A DNA stretch of 64,000 nucleotides from Pohlia nutans (Eukaryota > Streptophyta > Bryopsida > Bryales > Mniaceae): contig CM040106.1 in NCBI GenBank assembly GCA_022496805.1, forward strand, positions 2,170,001 through 2,234,000, read 5' to 3'. Both the position numbers and the translations under genes were made by a program. The notes beneath the pieces were generated by a model, which saw only the letters and a program-made list of their open reading frames with translations, was not told the DNA's origin and did not search any database. Positions 53,845 to 64,000 of this stretch are shown in pieces. Numbering within the stretch: position 1 is the first letter of the stretch; every line of letters begins with the position of its first letter.

Positions 53845-55143
53845 CCCATAAACTCCAAAATTCTAAGCTCTACACTCTAAAAGTCCTAAACTCCAAGTGG
53901 AAGACTCCAAATACAAAGACAAAGACAACAACTTAGGAAAATATTGGTTTGCAGCCAATAGGTGGATTTGATCAAATTATCAAATAACCCGAAATCAGAA
54001 AGTTCTTCAACATGATCATAGTCTGAACAACAAATGGAGTACTTGAGACAACTACATGACAGAAAGAATCCATGTGGAGTAGATAGTGAGTGATCACTAG
54101 CATGGGGCTAGACATGTGACTTGACAAACAACATTTCATAGAGATGTGGTGATTTTATTTAATTAGTGGAGATAGCAAGTGAAATGTACAAAGCATCTTA
54201 ATAATGGCAATAATACAAGCTACATTGCTTAATTTGTAAAAAAGTTGATTTAATCACATCAATTGTCAAAATTTGAATGTACAAGCCCTCAACAATTCTA
54301 GCTGCAAAGGACCTTATGAAATTCAAATCATCGGATGCAATTGTTAACCGTAAATTAGGAGCTACCGGTAGGTCTACCTGTCTGAATTTTACGCGGGTAA
54401 TTTTCCAAGTTACTGTAGCAAGTAGATCTAGGAAACAAATTTTTACCAATCTGACCTTACTGTCAGATCTGGTTGTACTGTTGTATAAAAGCAATGCAAC
54501 AAAACTCATTGGCATACCACATTTTCCAAGATACATGATTCCTTTGTCCAAAGTACCCTCCTCAATTTCTGTGTTTACCGAATAAGTCTTTTGTTTGTAT
54601 TCTTGCATTCTGATTAGCTGACATTCTCCCTGGTTTGTGATAAGCGAGCAATTTTTAAGTACAATCCTATTGAATTCTCCTCTACTTCTCCACTTTGGTA
54701 GCTAACATACCGGGGAAAGCACGTATGCAAGCTCAGAGCGTGGAGCGGAGAGCAGAGAGCAAAAAATTCACATTTACGTTGTAAATTTCTAACAATTCAT
54801 TTACTAGATTGGGATTTATTAGATAAAAGTCGTCTAAATTTAGGTTTTACACCCCTAAAATAGTTTTTACCACGCGGTGACTTTCCAAAAATAGTTTTAA
54901 ATGGTTTAGAATCTAATTTTAGTCATAACACCATGACCTCCCTTTTGGGTTTTACATTTTTGTTTTAACTTTGAGACCTTGGTTCACGTGGGTTTGTCTC
55001 CTGAGCCTTGGTTCCCGTGGGTTGCTGTGAGTTCCTCTTTCACGCCTTGGTTGCCGTGGGATCCCGTGGATTCCTCTTTGTGTTGGGCAAAGATACAGTG
55101 GTGACCTTGGTATTCTTGGGGCTTGGAGATTTACAAATGAGAT
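53845..55143. other. AT-rich stretch with an unrecognised ORF
   Basis: No supportable gene. Overlapping frames on both strands at 54198-54608 (minus, 136 codons, includes MPMSFVALLLYNSTTRSD) and 54277-54585 (plus) are open but match nothing I know. A GAGCGGAGAGC-type string lies at 54736-54762. Confidence 0.35.
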
Positions 55144-56011
55144 TTACAAAAGAGATTTACAAACGTGCAATACATGTAAAAGAAGCAGATTGGTTGGTGG
55201 TGGTAGTATGCTTGGGGGTGTATCTTCCCGGGTTCCTACTTGTGCCTCACTTCCAGGTAGCAAGATCTGCAGCAATGGCATGTCTTCATCCTCCTTGTCA
55301 TAGTTCGATTCCTGCACGCCCATACTCTCAATGGCATCGTTATAGCAGCGGTCAATCAACTCATGGGATGGATGTGCCATGGTGTTGGGCTTGTCTCTAA
55401 GGAGTTCATGTACATTGGTGACCATGACGCGCACTTCTTCACGTACCCAGCCATCATTTTTGGCCTCAAAAGTCGCCCTTGCATTCTCTATCTTCGCACA
55501 TTCTGCTTCCAGACATGCGACTTCCTCGGACACCATGGTCGTCACAGGTTGCGAAGACTGTCCTTCACGTGCGAAATCATGTTCTGTTGCCAAGTCCTTG
55601 CATCTCGCCAAATATTGCTCGTTCTGCTGCTCTAAGGTTTTGACTTCCGCTTTAACCATGGAATTCTCCTTGGCGAGTGCGACGCCCCTCTCCTTGTTGC
55701 GGGTCAATTCGAGCTCCAAATTAGCGACTTGGTTGCACAAGTTCGCCAGGTTTTGCTCGGCTTCATCTAGTTGCAGGCGATGCTCAACTCAAGCCGCATC
55801 CACGGTCTTTTTTTGCTGCTTCTTTGGCAGCTTCGATTTCCTGAGCTTGGATCTCTCACTCATTGATTGCTTCTTCCATGTTGTCCTTGGCCTGCTCCGT
55901 GGAATGGACGAACTGCAAGAGTGTGTCCATACACTTTCTCATGGTGACGCAATGTCCGTGGAAATCCTGGGTGCGTGGTCGCCAAGTTGAATCCACTCCC
56001 ACGATTGGTCA
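55144..56011 (-). pseudogene. Coiled-coil protein remnant
   Basis: Minus strand. A path from ATG at about 56011 reads CMDTLLQFVHSTEQAKDNME and EIQAQEIEAAKEAAKK, with TGA and TAG interruptions and a frameshift in a poly-A run near 55815. It then stays open from about 55790 to 55144. That part has heptad-like helices (NLANLCNQVANLELELTRNK, ENSMVKAEVKTLEQQNEQYL), an acidic loop (NYDKEDEDMPLLQ) and a Pro/Leu-rich end. Long coiled coils occur in gag-adjacent ORFs of plant retroelements, and this lies just upstream of the plus-strand Ty3 pol but on the opposite strand. Family unknown. Confidence 0.4.
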
Positions 56012-56354
56012 AGATGTTCCTTTGGCCATTCATTGTCAATTTCTGCTTGTTTTCGGGCTGTTTCGTCCACAAATTTTCTCCAATCCGGCTCTGCGTGTTG
56101 ACAGGATCTGTCTCAATTGACGACGCCCAATAAATCCCAACCAAAGATAAGTATGCAAGTAATGAGGTGAGTATTTACTACTAGGAGAGGAGTCGAAATA
56201 TGACTGGGGTTTATAACTAAAAACAGGTATAAAGTGACCTGATGACTAATACCAATTTCAGTCATCAACCCAGTCATAGCGGACAACAAAAATTTCTAAA
56301 AATACTCCAGTCATATCTGCAGGCATACATTCGCAGTGGCACGTTCACAAAAGA
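56012..56354. other. Non-coding junction before the Ty3 pol
   Basis: No gene. CAGTCAT motifs recur near 56220-56310. Ty3 coding sequence starts abruptly at about 56355, so the element is 5'-truncated here. Confidence 0.4.
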
Positions 56355-59300
56355 ATTTTTGGGACCTCGATTATGGGCAGTAACGTGGAAGTAGACGGGT
56401 GCAATGTCCATCATGTTTCGGTAGATGGAGGATCTAGAGTCAACCTCATGTTGGAGGATACGGCTTTTGATTTGGGATACACCTCCCTAGAGGATACCTA
56501 ATTGGCTCTCCGGATGGCAGACCAATCCCGGGTAGAACCAGTGGGGCCACTGTCCTAAGTACCTTCCCGGATTGGTGTCCACACCTACCTGCTCAACTAT
56601 GTGATCATCCGAGTGGAAGCCGGGAGACCTTTCCGGATGTTACTCGGACGTCCATAGTTATATCTAGCTAAAATCGTGGTGGACAGGGGAGAGAAGGAGT
56701 TCCGGGTGGGCAGACCCCCGTTCCGGATTCCTTAGCGTCATCTCACACATGAGGGAGAGACTAGTGAGACGGATGGCTACACCACGGATAAGTGAGATCC
56801 GGAAGACTCGGATGTGCAGACAAGCTACCTCGTGGAGGAATTTGCTAGTCAAATGGAAAAGGATTTTGAGTTTCCGGTCGGGGTCGAGGAAGAGGGTGCT
56901 GCTGTCTTTCCGGAAACCATCCAAACGAGCATTCCGGAGGTAGAGGATCGCTCTTTGGGAGAATCTTGCGTATCCATCTCTGAGAAATGGGTGAGACGAC
57001 AAATTTCTGACCCGATTGGGCAGCCAGCCCGGATGACAGGGTCAGATCTGGTGTCGTGGAGCCAAGCACGTATATACTCGGAAGAGCAAGAACCGAAAAA
57101 GGTGAAAGGAGTGGTCTCCCCTAAGGACTTTGGGGAGTTCGAAGTGGAGACCGGAAAGAAGTTTTTCATAGGCAAAACCATGAGTCCGGTGGAGAAGAAA
57201 GAGTACGAATTGCTGCTAGCCACTTACGCGGATGTGTTTGCTTGGGCCGCCACTGATCTGAGGGAATCCCAGTTGAATTGGGTGAACATCAGATAGACTT
57301 GGTGGAAGGAGCCACCCGTGTTAGGCAAAGGCAATACCGGCTCAACCCGAGGTATTCCCTGATGGTGAAGGAGGAGATTGACCGGTTGCTGGAGGGCGAA
57401 TTCATCTACCCGGTTAACAACTCGAAATGGGTTTCACCCATAGTGGTGGTGCCCAAGAAAACCGAAGCAGACGGGAAGGTGAAGATCCGGGTTTTCCAGG
57501 ACTTCCGGAAGCTCAATGCAGCCACGAAGAAGGACTACTTTCCGCTGCCCTTCACGGATATCATCTTGGACCACGTGGCAGGACAGGAATTGTACAGTTT
57601 CTTGGACGGGTTTTCCGGATACAACCAAGTGTCCATCCGGGAGAACGCCTTATTGAAGACGACGTCACCACTGAGTGGGGAATGTTCGCATTCAACAGGA
57701 TGCCCTATTGGGCTATGTAATGCCCCGGGAACTTTCCAACAGCTAATGATAGAAATCATTAAAGATTTCCTACGTAATTTTTTGGAAGTCTTTCTTGATG
57801 ATTTTGCCGTATTTGGAAACTGGAAAGAGCATCTGGAGCATCTCCGGAAGACATTCCAAAGGCGCCGGGAGACTAACTTAAAATTGCATCCTGGGAAGTG
57901 CTTCTTTGGAATGGAATCCAGATTGCTTTTGGGCCATGTAGTCAGTGGGAAGGGGCTACAAGTCGATATTGATACAGTAGTTGTGATTCTCGCTCTACTG
58001 GCTCCTCGGAATGTCCAGGAGGTTAGAAGATTTTTGGGATGTGTAGGGTACTACCGGAGATTCATTGATGGTTACGCCCGGAGAGCAATGCTGCTAACTG
58101 AGTTACTGAAGAAGGCGGAGGAATTCCGGTGGACGGTCGAGAGACAAGCTGCGTTTGAAGACTTGAAGAAACAATTGGTGTGAGCACGGATCCTGTCTCC
58201 TCCGGTTGGACAAAGGAATTCCACGTGACCATCGACGCATCTGGATGGTGCCAGGGAGCTATCCTATGGCAATTCGATGACGAGAAGAGGGAGAATCCGG
58301 TTTACTACGCGAGCCGGCAGATGAGCTCTGCGGAACGCAATTACACGACCACTGAGAGGGAGACTTTAGCAGTGGTGTATTCCTGCAAGAAGTTCCGGCA
58401 TTATTTGCTCGGGTATAAGGTAATTTTTCATACGGATCATGATTCCTTGAAATACCTTGCAAATAAACCGGATCTTTCCGGGAGGATTGCCTGGTTGATA
58501 CTATTACTGCACGAGTTTAACTACGAGGTGGTGGTGAAATCCAGAAAGTCTAATTCGAATGTGGATTACCTTTCCCGGATGCGGGGATTAGCGGCAGTAG
58601 AGGACATTTCCTCTAACTTTCTGGACGAGTTCCGGAAGAAAGGATACTTCCGGAAGTGGGGGTGTTTCAGGTAGGAAACCAGCCACCTTCCGAGTTCAAC
58701 GATGTCATTGACTACCTCACAACGAGGAAGTATCCGGAGGCGATGATCTGGGAGGAAAAGAGTGTGTTTCAGCATGGGTGGCCACTTTCAAAATGGTTTC
58801 TGGAGTCTTGTTTTAGATGGGCACGGATGATAAGATCAGGCGTTGTCGCGAAGCGGGTGAACGAAAGGAAGTAATGCAAGCCCTTCACGCTGGCGATTCT
58901 GGAAGACACTTGGCCACCATGACTACAGTAAACCGGATTAAAAGTGCCGGGTACTGGTGGCCATTTATCATCCGGGATGTGTGGAAGTTCATCCAGAGTT
59001 GTGATCAGTGCCAGAGAACCGGAGCGCCCAGATTCCGGAATCATTGGCCACTAACCCCCATCGTACTATTGGCCCCTTTTGATAAGTGGGGCATTGATTT
59101 TGTAGGACCGATCACGCCAATCAGTTCTGGAAGGATGAGGTACATCATCTTGGCCACAGATTATGCGACCAAGTAGGTGTAAGCCCGGGCGACCTGGAAG
59201 AATGACGCCCGGATTGCAGCCGGATTTCTATTTGAAGAAACTATGATGCGTTTCAGATATCCTTTGGAGCTGGTGAACGACCGGGGAAAGCACTTTTTGA

Positions 59301-60020
59301 ATGATGTCATAGTGGACATCACGACCAAGTACGCCATTAAGCACCAAAAGACCACACACTACAACCCAAAAGCAAATGGTCTTACGGAAAGATCAAACGG
59401 AATTGTGGGGAAGATTTTGAATAAGATGGTTTCCGCGCACAAAACGGACTGGGACTCGAAACTAGCGTCGGCCATTCATGCCTACAACACTTCCGAGAAG
59501 ACAACAACCAGGAAGACGCATTACTTTTTAGTTTTTGGCCAAGAAGCAATGCACGGAATTGAGCTGACAGTGGAGACCTACCGGATTATGGCAGCCCGGT
59601 TGGGAACCCAGGTAGAAGATTCTGCACCCCGGTTGCACGCCCTTGAGGATTTGGAAGAAGGACGGGCTGAAGCACTCGAAAGAAATCGTTGGATTCAGGC
59701 CAACCGGAAAGAGACCTATGATGGGAGGCTACCGGAAGACCATAGGATCCCGAATGGAGGGTTGGTATTACTATACGACAGTTGCCATAAAGAGTTTCCG
59801 GGTAAGTTGCATACTCGTTGGTTAGGGCCCTACAATGTCACGGAGGTTTTCCCTAATGGATCACTACAATTAGAGGATTTAAAGGGAAAATGCATGGATA
59901 CCCGGGTAAATACCTCCCGAGTCAAGAAGTACGATCCGGAATCCGGATCTGAAGTGGATCTTGGATCTGACGTGGATCCTGGATCTGACGTAGATTCCGA
60001 ACCCGCAAGCAAAACTCCAT
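56355..60020 (+). pseudogene. Ty3-type pol: protease, reverse transcriptase, RNase H, integrase (5'-truncated)
   Basis: It begins within the protease (VSVDGGSRVNLML). RT from 57278 has VVPKKTEADGKVKIRVFQD, YSFLDGFSGYNQV and VFLDDFAVF (active-site FLDD intact). RNase H has VTIDASGWCQGAILW and YTTTERETLAVVYSCKKF. Integrase has an HHCC finger (HAGDSGRH, SCDQCQRTG), D in KWGIDFVGP, D in LVNDRGKHF, E in GLTERSNG, and a GPYNVTEVFPNG C-terminal module. The tail is GSEVDLGSDVDPGSDVD. Breaks include stops before 56800, a shift near 57275, an out-and-back shift at about 57645-57715, TGA at about 58183, TAG near 58674 and TAG near 59176. A polypurine tract and LTR follow, so the 3' end is genuine. Confidence 0.85.
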
Positions 60021-60081
60021 GAAGAGGTTCTTCCCCGGGGTAATCCTTACAAGACCCGTGTTCGCGGGGACGCTCACATTT

Positions 60082-60093
60082 GAAAAAGGGGAA
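60082..60093 (+). other. Ty3 polypurine tract
   Basis: GAAAAAGGGGAA ends exactly where TGGTCGAACC, the LTR start shared with copy B, begins. Confidence 0.8.
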
Positions 60094-60677
60094 TGGTCGA
60101 ACCTCGCTTTATTCAAAAACGAGCTCTAAGGGTTTGTAGGGAAGTAAGGGATAGCCCCAGCCGCCATAAATAGGAGAAGTAGCGTCCATGATGGCCTTTT
60201 TATTAATTTGGAGAGAGTGTTGCTCTCACGCGCGCTTAAATGTTTGCAACTGAACTAGGAATGGCGTCGGACCCGGCAAGAAACCGGATAGGAAACCGGG
60301 AATCGGGGGACGGGCCCCTGACCGACCCGGCCACGATCCAGAATTTGAATTAAACCGCTTTAAATTGGGCGGCTCACTATTCATTCCTCCCCGGTTCCTC
60401 CAGCCCTCCTCGCGCACCCTGTTTTGTGTTTCCAGATAGTGTTAGGGTTCCCAGTGTGTGTTCGGAGGGATAGAACAGAGAGCGCTCGGAAATTGAGGAG
60501 AGTTAGGGCTAGGAAATTAGGCGGAGTTCACTGAAGGGAGGGTTTGCGCACCCAGGGACTGAGACACGAAGTCTCTAGAAAGTTAGGCGCACATCACGGA
60601 AGAGAGAGAGAGAACACCCGGAGAGAGAGGCGCGCAACTTACAGAGTAGGAGAGAGGTGTATCCGGAGACAGCGGCT
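60094..60677 (+). repeat. LTR and leader shared by the Ty3 pol and gag-like copy C
   Basis: It starts TGGTCGAACCTCG after the polypurine tract. The sequence aligns with the upstream regions of copies A, B and D: CAGCCGCCATAAATAGGAG, GACGGGCCCCTGAC and GGCTCACTATTCATTCC. The LTR's 3' edge cannot be set by eye. The stretch after about 60430 (AGAGAGCGC and TTAGGCG repeats) is probably untranslated leader. Confidence 0.65.
60166..60172 (+). promoter_or_regulatory. TATA-like box in the LTR
   Basis: ATAAATA in CCGCCATAAATAGGAG is conserved at the same place in copy D (ATAAATA), and as ATAAAAA in copy B. Position-specific conservation inside an LTR suggests a promoter. No transcription start is known. 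Confidence 0.4.
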
Positions 60678-61085
60678 ATGGCGCGTAGGGAGTTTGGCTC
60701 CAAATTCCCGGAGAGGAGAGTACTTCCGGCCATTCCACAACAGTCGGGAGATTTTGAGGACTTGGGCACGGACCTCACGACCATAGGATGGATAGGGCTC
60801 TTTCGCAGGGTGTGGGATGTGCAGGACACAAAGATGTTGGCGGAGATTGAGGGCGGAGCTATGGCGCCAGCCTTCCGGTCGAGCTACATCCGGGCGAAGT
60901 ACGAGAATTGGACCCGGGAGCACTAGCGCATCACATATGGCTTCCCGGAGACGAACTAGGACGTAGAGCCGGGCAACAAAGGCGACTCGGAGTGGGTGAA
61001 GAAGTGTTTCAGCTTCCTCTCGGATCACGACGGATTCAAAGTGGGCGATTGCCTGAATCCCCGGGAGCTGCGTCCACTTGCTGCC
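60678..61085 (+). pseudogene. Gag-like copy C, N-terminal part
   Basis: ATG 60678 starts MARREFGSKFPERRVLPAIP. Conserved blocks are DFEDLGTDLTTIGWIGLFRR, VWDVQDTKMLAEIEGGAMAP, AFRSSYIRAKYENWTREH, TAG (about 60924), ITYGFPETN, TAG, and EWVKKCFSFLSDHDGFKVGD. At DCLNPRE (about 61065) the family sequence stops and the reverse complement of a copy's C-terminal tail begins, so C is joined tail-to-tail with copy D. It retains a start codon, unlike copy B. Two stops make it inactive. Confidence 0.65.
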
Positions 61086-63397
61086 CCTCCTGATTCTCCA
61101 GGTTCACCACATGATTTGGAACTGCCGGTTCGCTCCCATGCTGCCCACGCTCCGCCTACTGCTCCACGTTCAGTTTGCCCCCTTGCGCAACGCCCGGTTG
61201 ACCGTCCGGGTTACCTCCTGGTCCACCCTGTGGTCGTTCGTCATTGCTTTGTTCGGCACCCATCTTACCCATGTCTTACCCCAGATTTAGGAATTCCGCC
61301 GGACTTGCCTCTCCGGGGGTGACTACCTGAATCGGCTCCACCTCTTCCACTGGCCGGAAAGTCTACTTCTAAGTTGAACTCCCGGTCCTCAGCAGCCTGT
61401 CTAAATCCCCCGCCCGAGGTGCATCTGCAGACAACCGGAAAGTCCCCTGCAACCCATCCCCGGATCCTATCCTCTTGCCCCGTTTGTTGGACTCCACCAC
61501 ATCCGATTCAGGGACGGAGGGGCCTCCGCGATCACTTGTTCCGCAAGCGCCTGGAACTCCACCAATGCCTCCTCCACCTTGGCCGCGTAATCCCGTACAA
61601 TGTTCTTTACCCGGGCTGCCCCTTCCAATCCCGGTTGGGTGATCTTAGAGTCGTACAGCCAGGCCTTGGTCTGCACCTCCCCTTTCGGTTGGAATAACGT
61701 GATAACCTTCATGATGCGGTCCGGCTAGTCTCCTCCACGCGTTTGATGAGCGCCTCTTGCTTCTAGATTTGTTGCTCCTGTTTCCGGATATGGGCCTCCA
61801 TCTTCGGAATGTACTCCTTCTTCTTGCGCAGCTCTTCCTTCTGCTCCAGCGCAAGGAGGACCGCCTGGCTCACCTGTTCCCAGACCCGGTTGACCTTCTT
61901 TAGGAGCTTCCTAATCAGCCTCGGGTACTCCAACACATCCTTGCTCCAGAGGAGGTTTCCCACCTCCCTCATCGCAGTGAATAGAGGAGTGTACCTCTCC
62001 TCCATCAAATCCAGGGCTACCAGGAGGATGTCTTCAACCGCGAGAATAGGGACCTCCTCTTGTGCCTCCCCGGATGGTCCTGCTTCCCGGGCTGGCTCCT
62101 GCCCTTGGTCTCCCTTGTCTCCAAATTCCTCCTCGTCATCCTCTCCATCGTCCTCTTCCGTGGGACGAGCTCTCCGGTTGTTCACCGGAGTGGTCGTCTT
62201 CCGGCCCTGACCCTTTTTCTTGAGGGGAGTAATCTCCCGGATGTCCGGATGTTCCTCCCCGTCGGGCCCGAGGATTAGGTTCCTTTTCCGCTTCTGCTAC
62301 TCCCGGGGGCGTACTTGGGAAGGGCCTCCCTCATCTGGTTTGGGACCTGCCGCCAGATCTTCCTTCTTCTTTCTCCTCAGCTCCGGTTGCGGTGATTCCT
62401 CCTCCAATTGGTCTCCTTCCGGGTCTTCCCTCTGTTTTGACCTCACCTCCTGTCGAGGTCTTGCTCCACCCGGTCGGCCACTCTTCGGGTCCTCCTTCTT
62501 CTTCCTTCCCTCCTCCGGAATGGCCGTGACGCCACCCGGTTGTTCCCGCACCAGATCTTCCTTCTCCTTCCGGCGTTCTTCCCGGATGCTTCCCCTGTCC
62601 GGTTGGGGCGTCTTTGGCCGCTCTCTTCCCACCAGGTGGGCCATTTCCCTCTCCTTTGGTTGGGGTGCAGGCCTTGGCCGGTTCCCTGCTTCTCCTCCCG
62701 AATGTGCTGCCTTCCGCTTGGCCGGACTTCTCTCTCCCGGAATCAAAAGAATCTCCAACCTCTTCTTCTCCTGTTCCGAGATGCATCTGTGCTCCTCGTA
62801 CAGGTGATAGAGGAAAAGGGCAAGAGCGCAACCCTTCTTACTCCTGGGACTCTTTGCCATCCGTCTGGCATTCCTGTGCACCAAGAATCCCAAGTTGATC
62901 CTCTTCGGGTAATGCAATGCGAATAAGATGCCCTTCGCCAGCGTGACCGTAAGGGTGGTGGGCTTCTCCGGGTCTAGGATGGGCACTACATACTCCAAAA
63001 GACGCTGTTCCTGAGGATTCAAGCAATCCGCGACCTTGAATCCGTCGTGATTCGAGAGGAAGCTAAAGCGCTCCTTCACCCACTCCGAGTCTCCCTTCTT
63101 GCCCGGTTCCAAGTCCTGGTCCGTCTCCGAGAAGCCGTATGTGTAGCGCCAGTGCTCCTGGGTCCAATGCTTGTACTTTGCCCGGATGTAGCTTGACCGG
63201 AAGGCTGGCACCATAGCTCCGCCTTCAATTTCCGCCAACATCTTTGCGTCCTGCACATCCCACACCCTTCAAAAGAGCCCTATGCAACTGATGGTCGTGA
63301 GATCCGTGACCCATTCCCCAAAGTCTCCCGAGTGCAGTGGGATGGTCGGAATCACTCTCTTCTTCGGGATTTTGGAGACTAACTCCCTGCGCGCCAT
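61085..63397 (-). pseudogene. Gag-like copy D, most complete copy
   Basis: Minus strand, ATG 63397 (MARRELVSKIPKKRVIP). After TGA at 63269-63271 it is open for 322 codons (63265-62297): MLAEIEGGAMVPAFRSSYIR, HWRYTYGFSETDQDLEPGKK, NPQEQRLLEYVVPILDPEKP, FALHYPKRINLGFLVHRNAR and LFLYHLYEEHRCI, then a tail of four 22-residue charged repeats (EERRKEKEDLVREQPGG type). After an in-frame TAG (62297-62299) it continues with an acidic region and MEERYTPLFTAMREVGNLLW, a coiled coil to 61763, and a shifted frame (61712-61467, VEGAARVKNIV-like block GLEGAARVKNIVRDYAAK). The helical centre recalls the plant transposon protein domain. Its role as a gag-like structural protein is inferred from LTR linkage. 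Confidence 0.65.
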
Positions 63398-64000
63398 AGC
63401 CGCTGCCTCCGGATGCACCTCTCTCCTCCTCCTTAAATTGTGCGTCTCTCTCTCCGAGTGCGCTCTCTCTCTCTTCCGAAAATCGCGCCTAACTTCTTAG
63501 AGCCCTCGCGGCTCACTCCCTCAGTGCGCACTCCCTCCCTACCGTGAACTTCGCCTAATTTCCAAGCGCTCACTCTCCGGGTGCTCACCCTTCTCTAACT
63601 CCAATCTCACACTGCTTCCTCTCCCCATGCGCTCACTCTCTTCAATTTCCCAGCGCTCACTATTCTCTCCCTCCGAAAACACACTGGGAACCCTAATTCT
63701 ATCCGGAAATACAAAACAGGGTGCGCGATGAGGGCTGGAGGAACCGGGGAGGAATGAATAGTGAGCCGCCCAATTTAAGGCGGCCCATTTCAAATCCCGA
63801 ATCGTGGCCGGGTTCGTCAGGGGCCCGTCCCCCCGATATCCGGTTTCCTATCCAGTTTCCTGCCCGATCCGCCGCCATTCCTAGTTTCGTAGCAAACACT
63901 TATGCGCGCGTGAGAGCACTACTCTCTCCAAATTAATAAAAAGGCCATCATGGACGTTACTTCTCCTATTTATGGCGGCTGAGGCTACCCCTTACTGCCT
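63398..64000 (-). repeat. LTR and leader of copy D, cut by the window end
   Basis: The reverse complement aligns with 60130-60677: AGCCGCCATAAATAGGAGAAG, TGATGGCCTTTTTATTAATT and GGCGGCTCACTATTCATTCC. It is longer than C's leader owing to extra GAGCGC(T/A)-GGAAATT-type repeats. The LTR start lies beyond 64000. Confidence 0.65.

Noticed and set aside
54198..54608. Real gene in the 136-codon minus-strand frame
   Set aside because: An equally open plus-strand frame overlaps it, it matches no recalled family, and the flanks are AT-rich and non-coding.
61078..61697. Plus-strand Pro-rich open frames after copy C
   Set aside because: They are the antisense of copy D's C-terminal tail.

Overview
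The window is nuclear DNA from a repeat-rich streptophyte (a land plant or charophyte alga). The species cannot be read from the sequence. The evidence is plant-type Ty1/copia and Ty3 elements, a MuDR-like transposase with a SWIM finger, short GT-AG introns, plant telomere-type CCCTAAA motifs, and a copia primer site that matches the plant initiator tRNA-Met. I see no conserved housekeeping gene, rRNA, tRNA or CRISPR array. Almost everything recognisable is a mobile element, usually broken and often nested or butt-joined to another.

Layout. 0-3 kb: a Ty3 gag scrap (+), then a broken intron-containing gene (-) whose C-terminal half resembles N4/N6-type DNA methyltransferases. 3.2-7 kb: an internally deleted copia (-), a gag-like ORF of a Ty3-type family (copy A, +), and a second copia fragment (-). 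7-11 kb: a decayed DDE transposase gene with P-element-like features. 11-17 kb: unknown ORF remnants and non-coding repeats. 17-18 kb: two short inverted-repeat elements. 18.5-22.8 kb: unknown remnants, an ORF resembling the plant En/Spm TNP1 C-terminal domain, and arrays of short repeats. 22.9-23.9 kb: a small spliced gene with a methyltransferase-like segment. 26-27.7 kb: a fold-back tandem satellite interrupted by a MITE. 27.7-30.4 kb: a broken MULE transposase. 30.7-34.4 kb: an acidic ORF, another broken ORF, and a dense cluster of palindromes that also occurs in the intron at 1.5 kb.

34.4-43 kb holds the clearest insertion history: gag-like copy B (+) is split by a very young, complete 5,669-bp copia element (-). 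This element has 318-bp LTRs with one difference, a GGAAA target duplication, an adjacent primer site and a single open polyprotein. 44-46 kb has a duplicated non-coding repeat and a plant-transposon-protein-like ORF. 46.7-53.8 kb is a decayed Ty3 element (-) with one clear LTR. 55-56 kb is a coiled-coil remnant. 56.4-60 kb is a Ty3 pol (+) ending in a polypurine tract and an LTR. That LTR leads directly into gag-like copy C, which meets inverted copy D tail-to-tail up to the window end.

The elements work by copying themselves: retroelement gag, protease, reverse transcriptase, RNase H and integrase, or DDE transposases. Only the 36.4-42.1 kb copia looks intact. The most unusual content is the methyltransferase-like gene family with palindrome-bearing introns, the fold-back satellite, and the Ty3-type gag-like family with 22-residue charged repeats.
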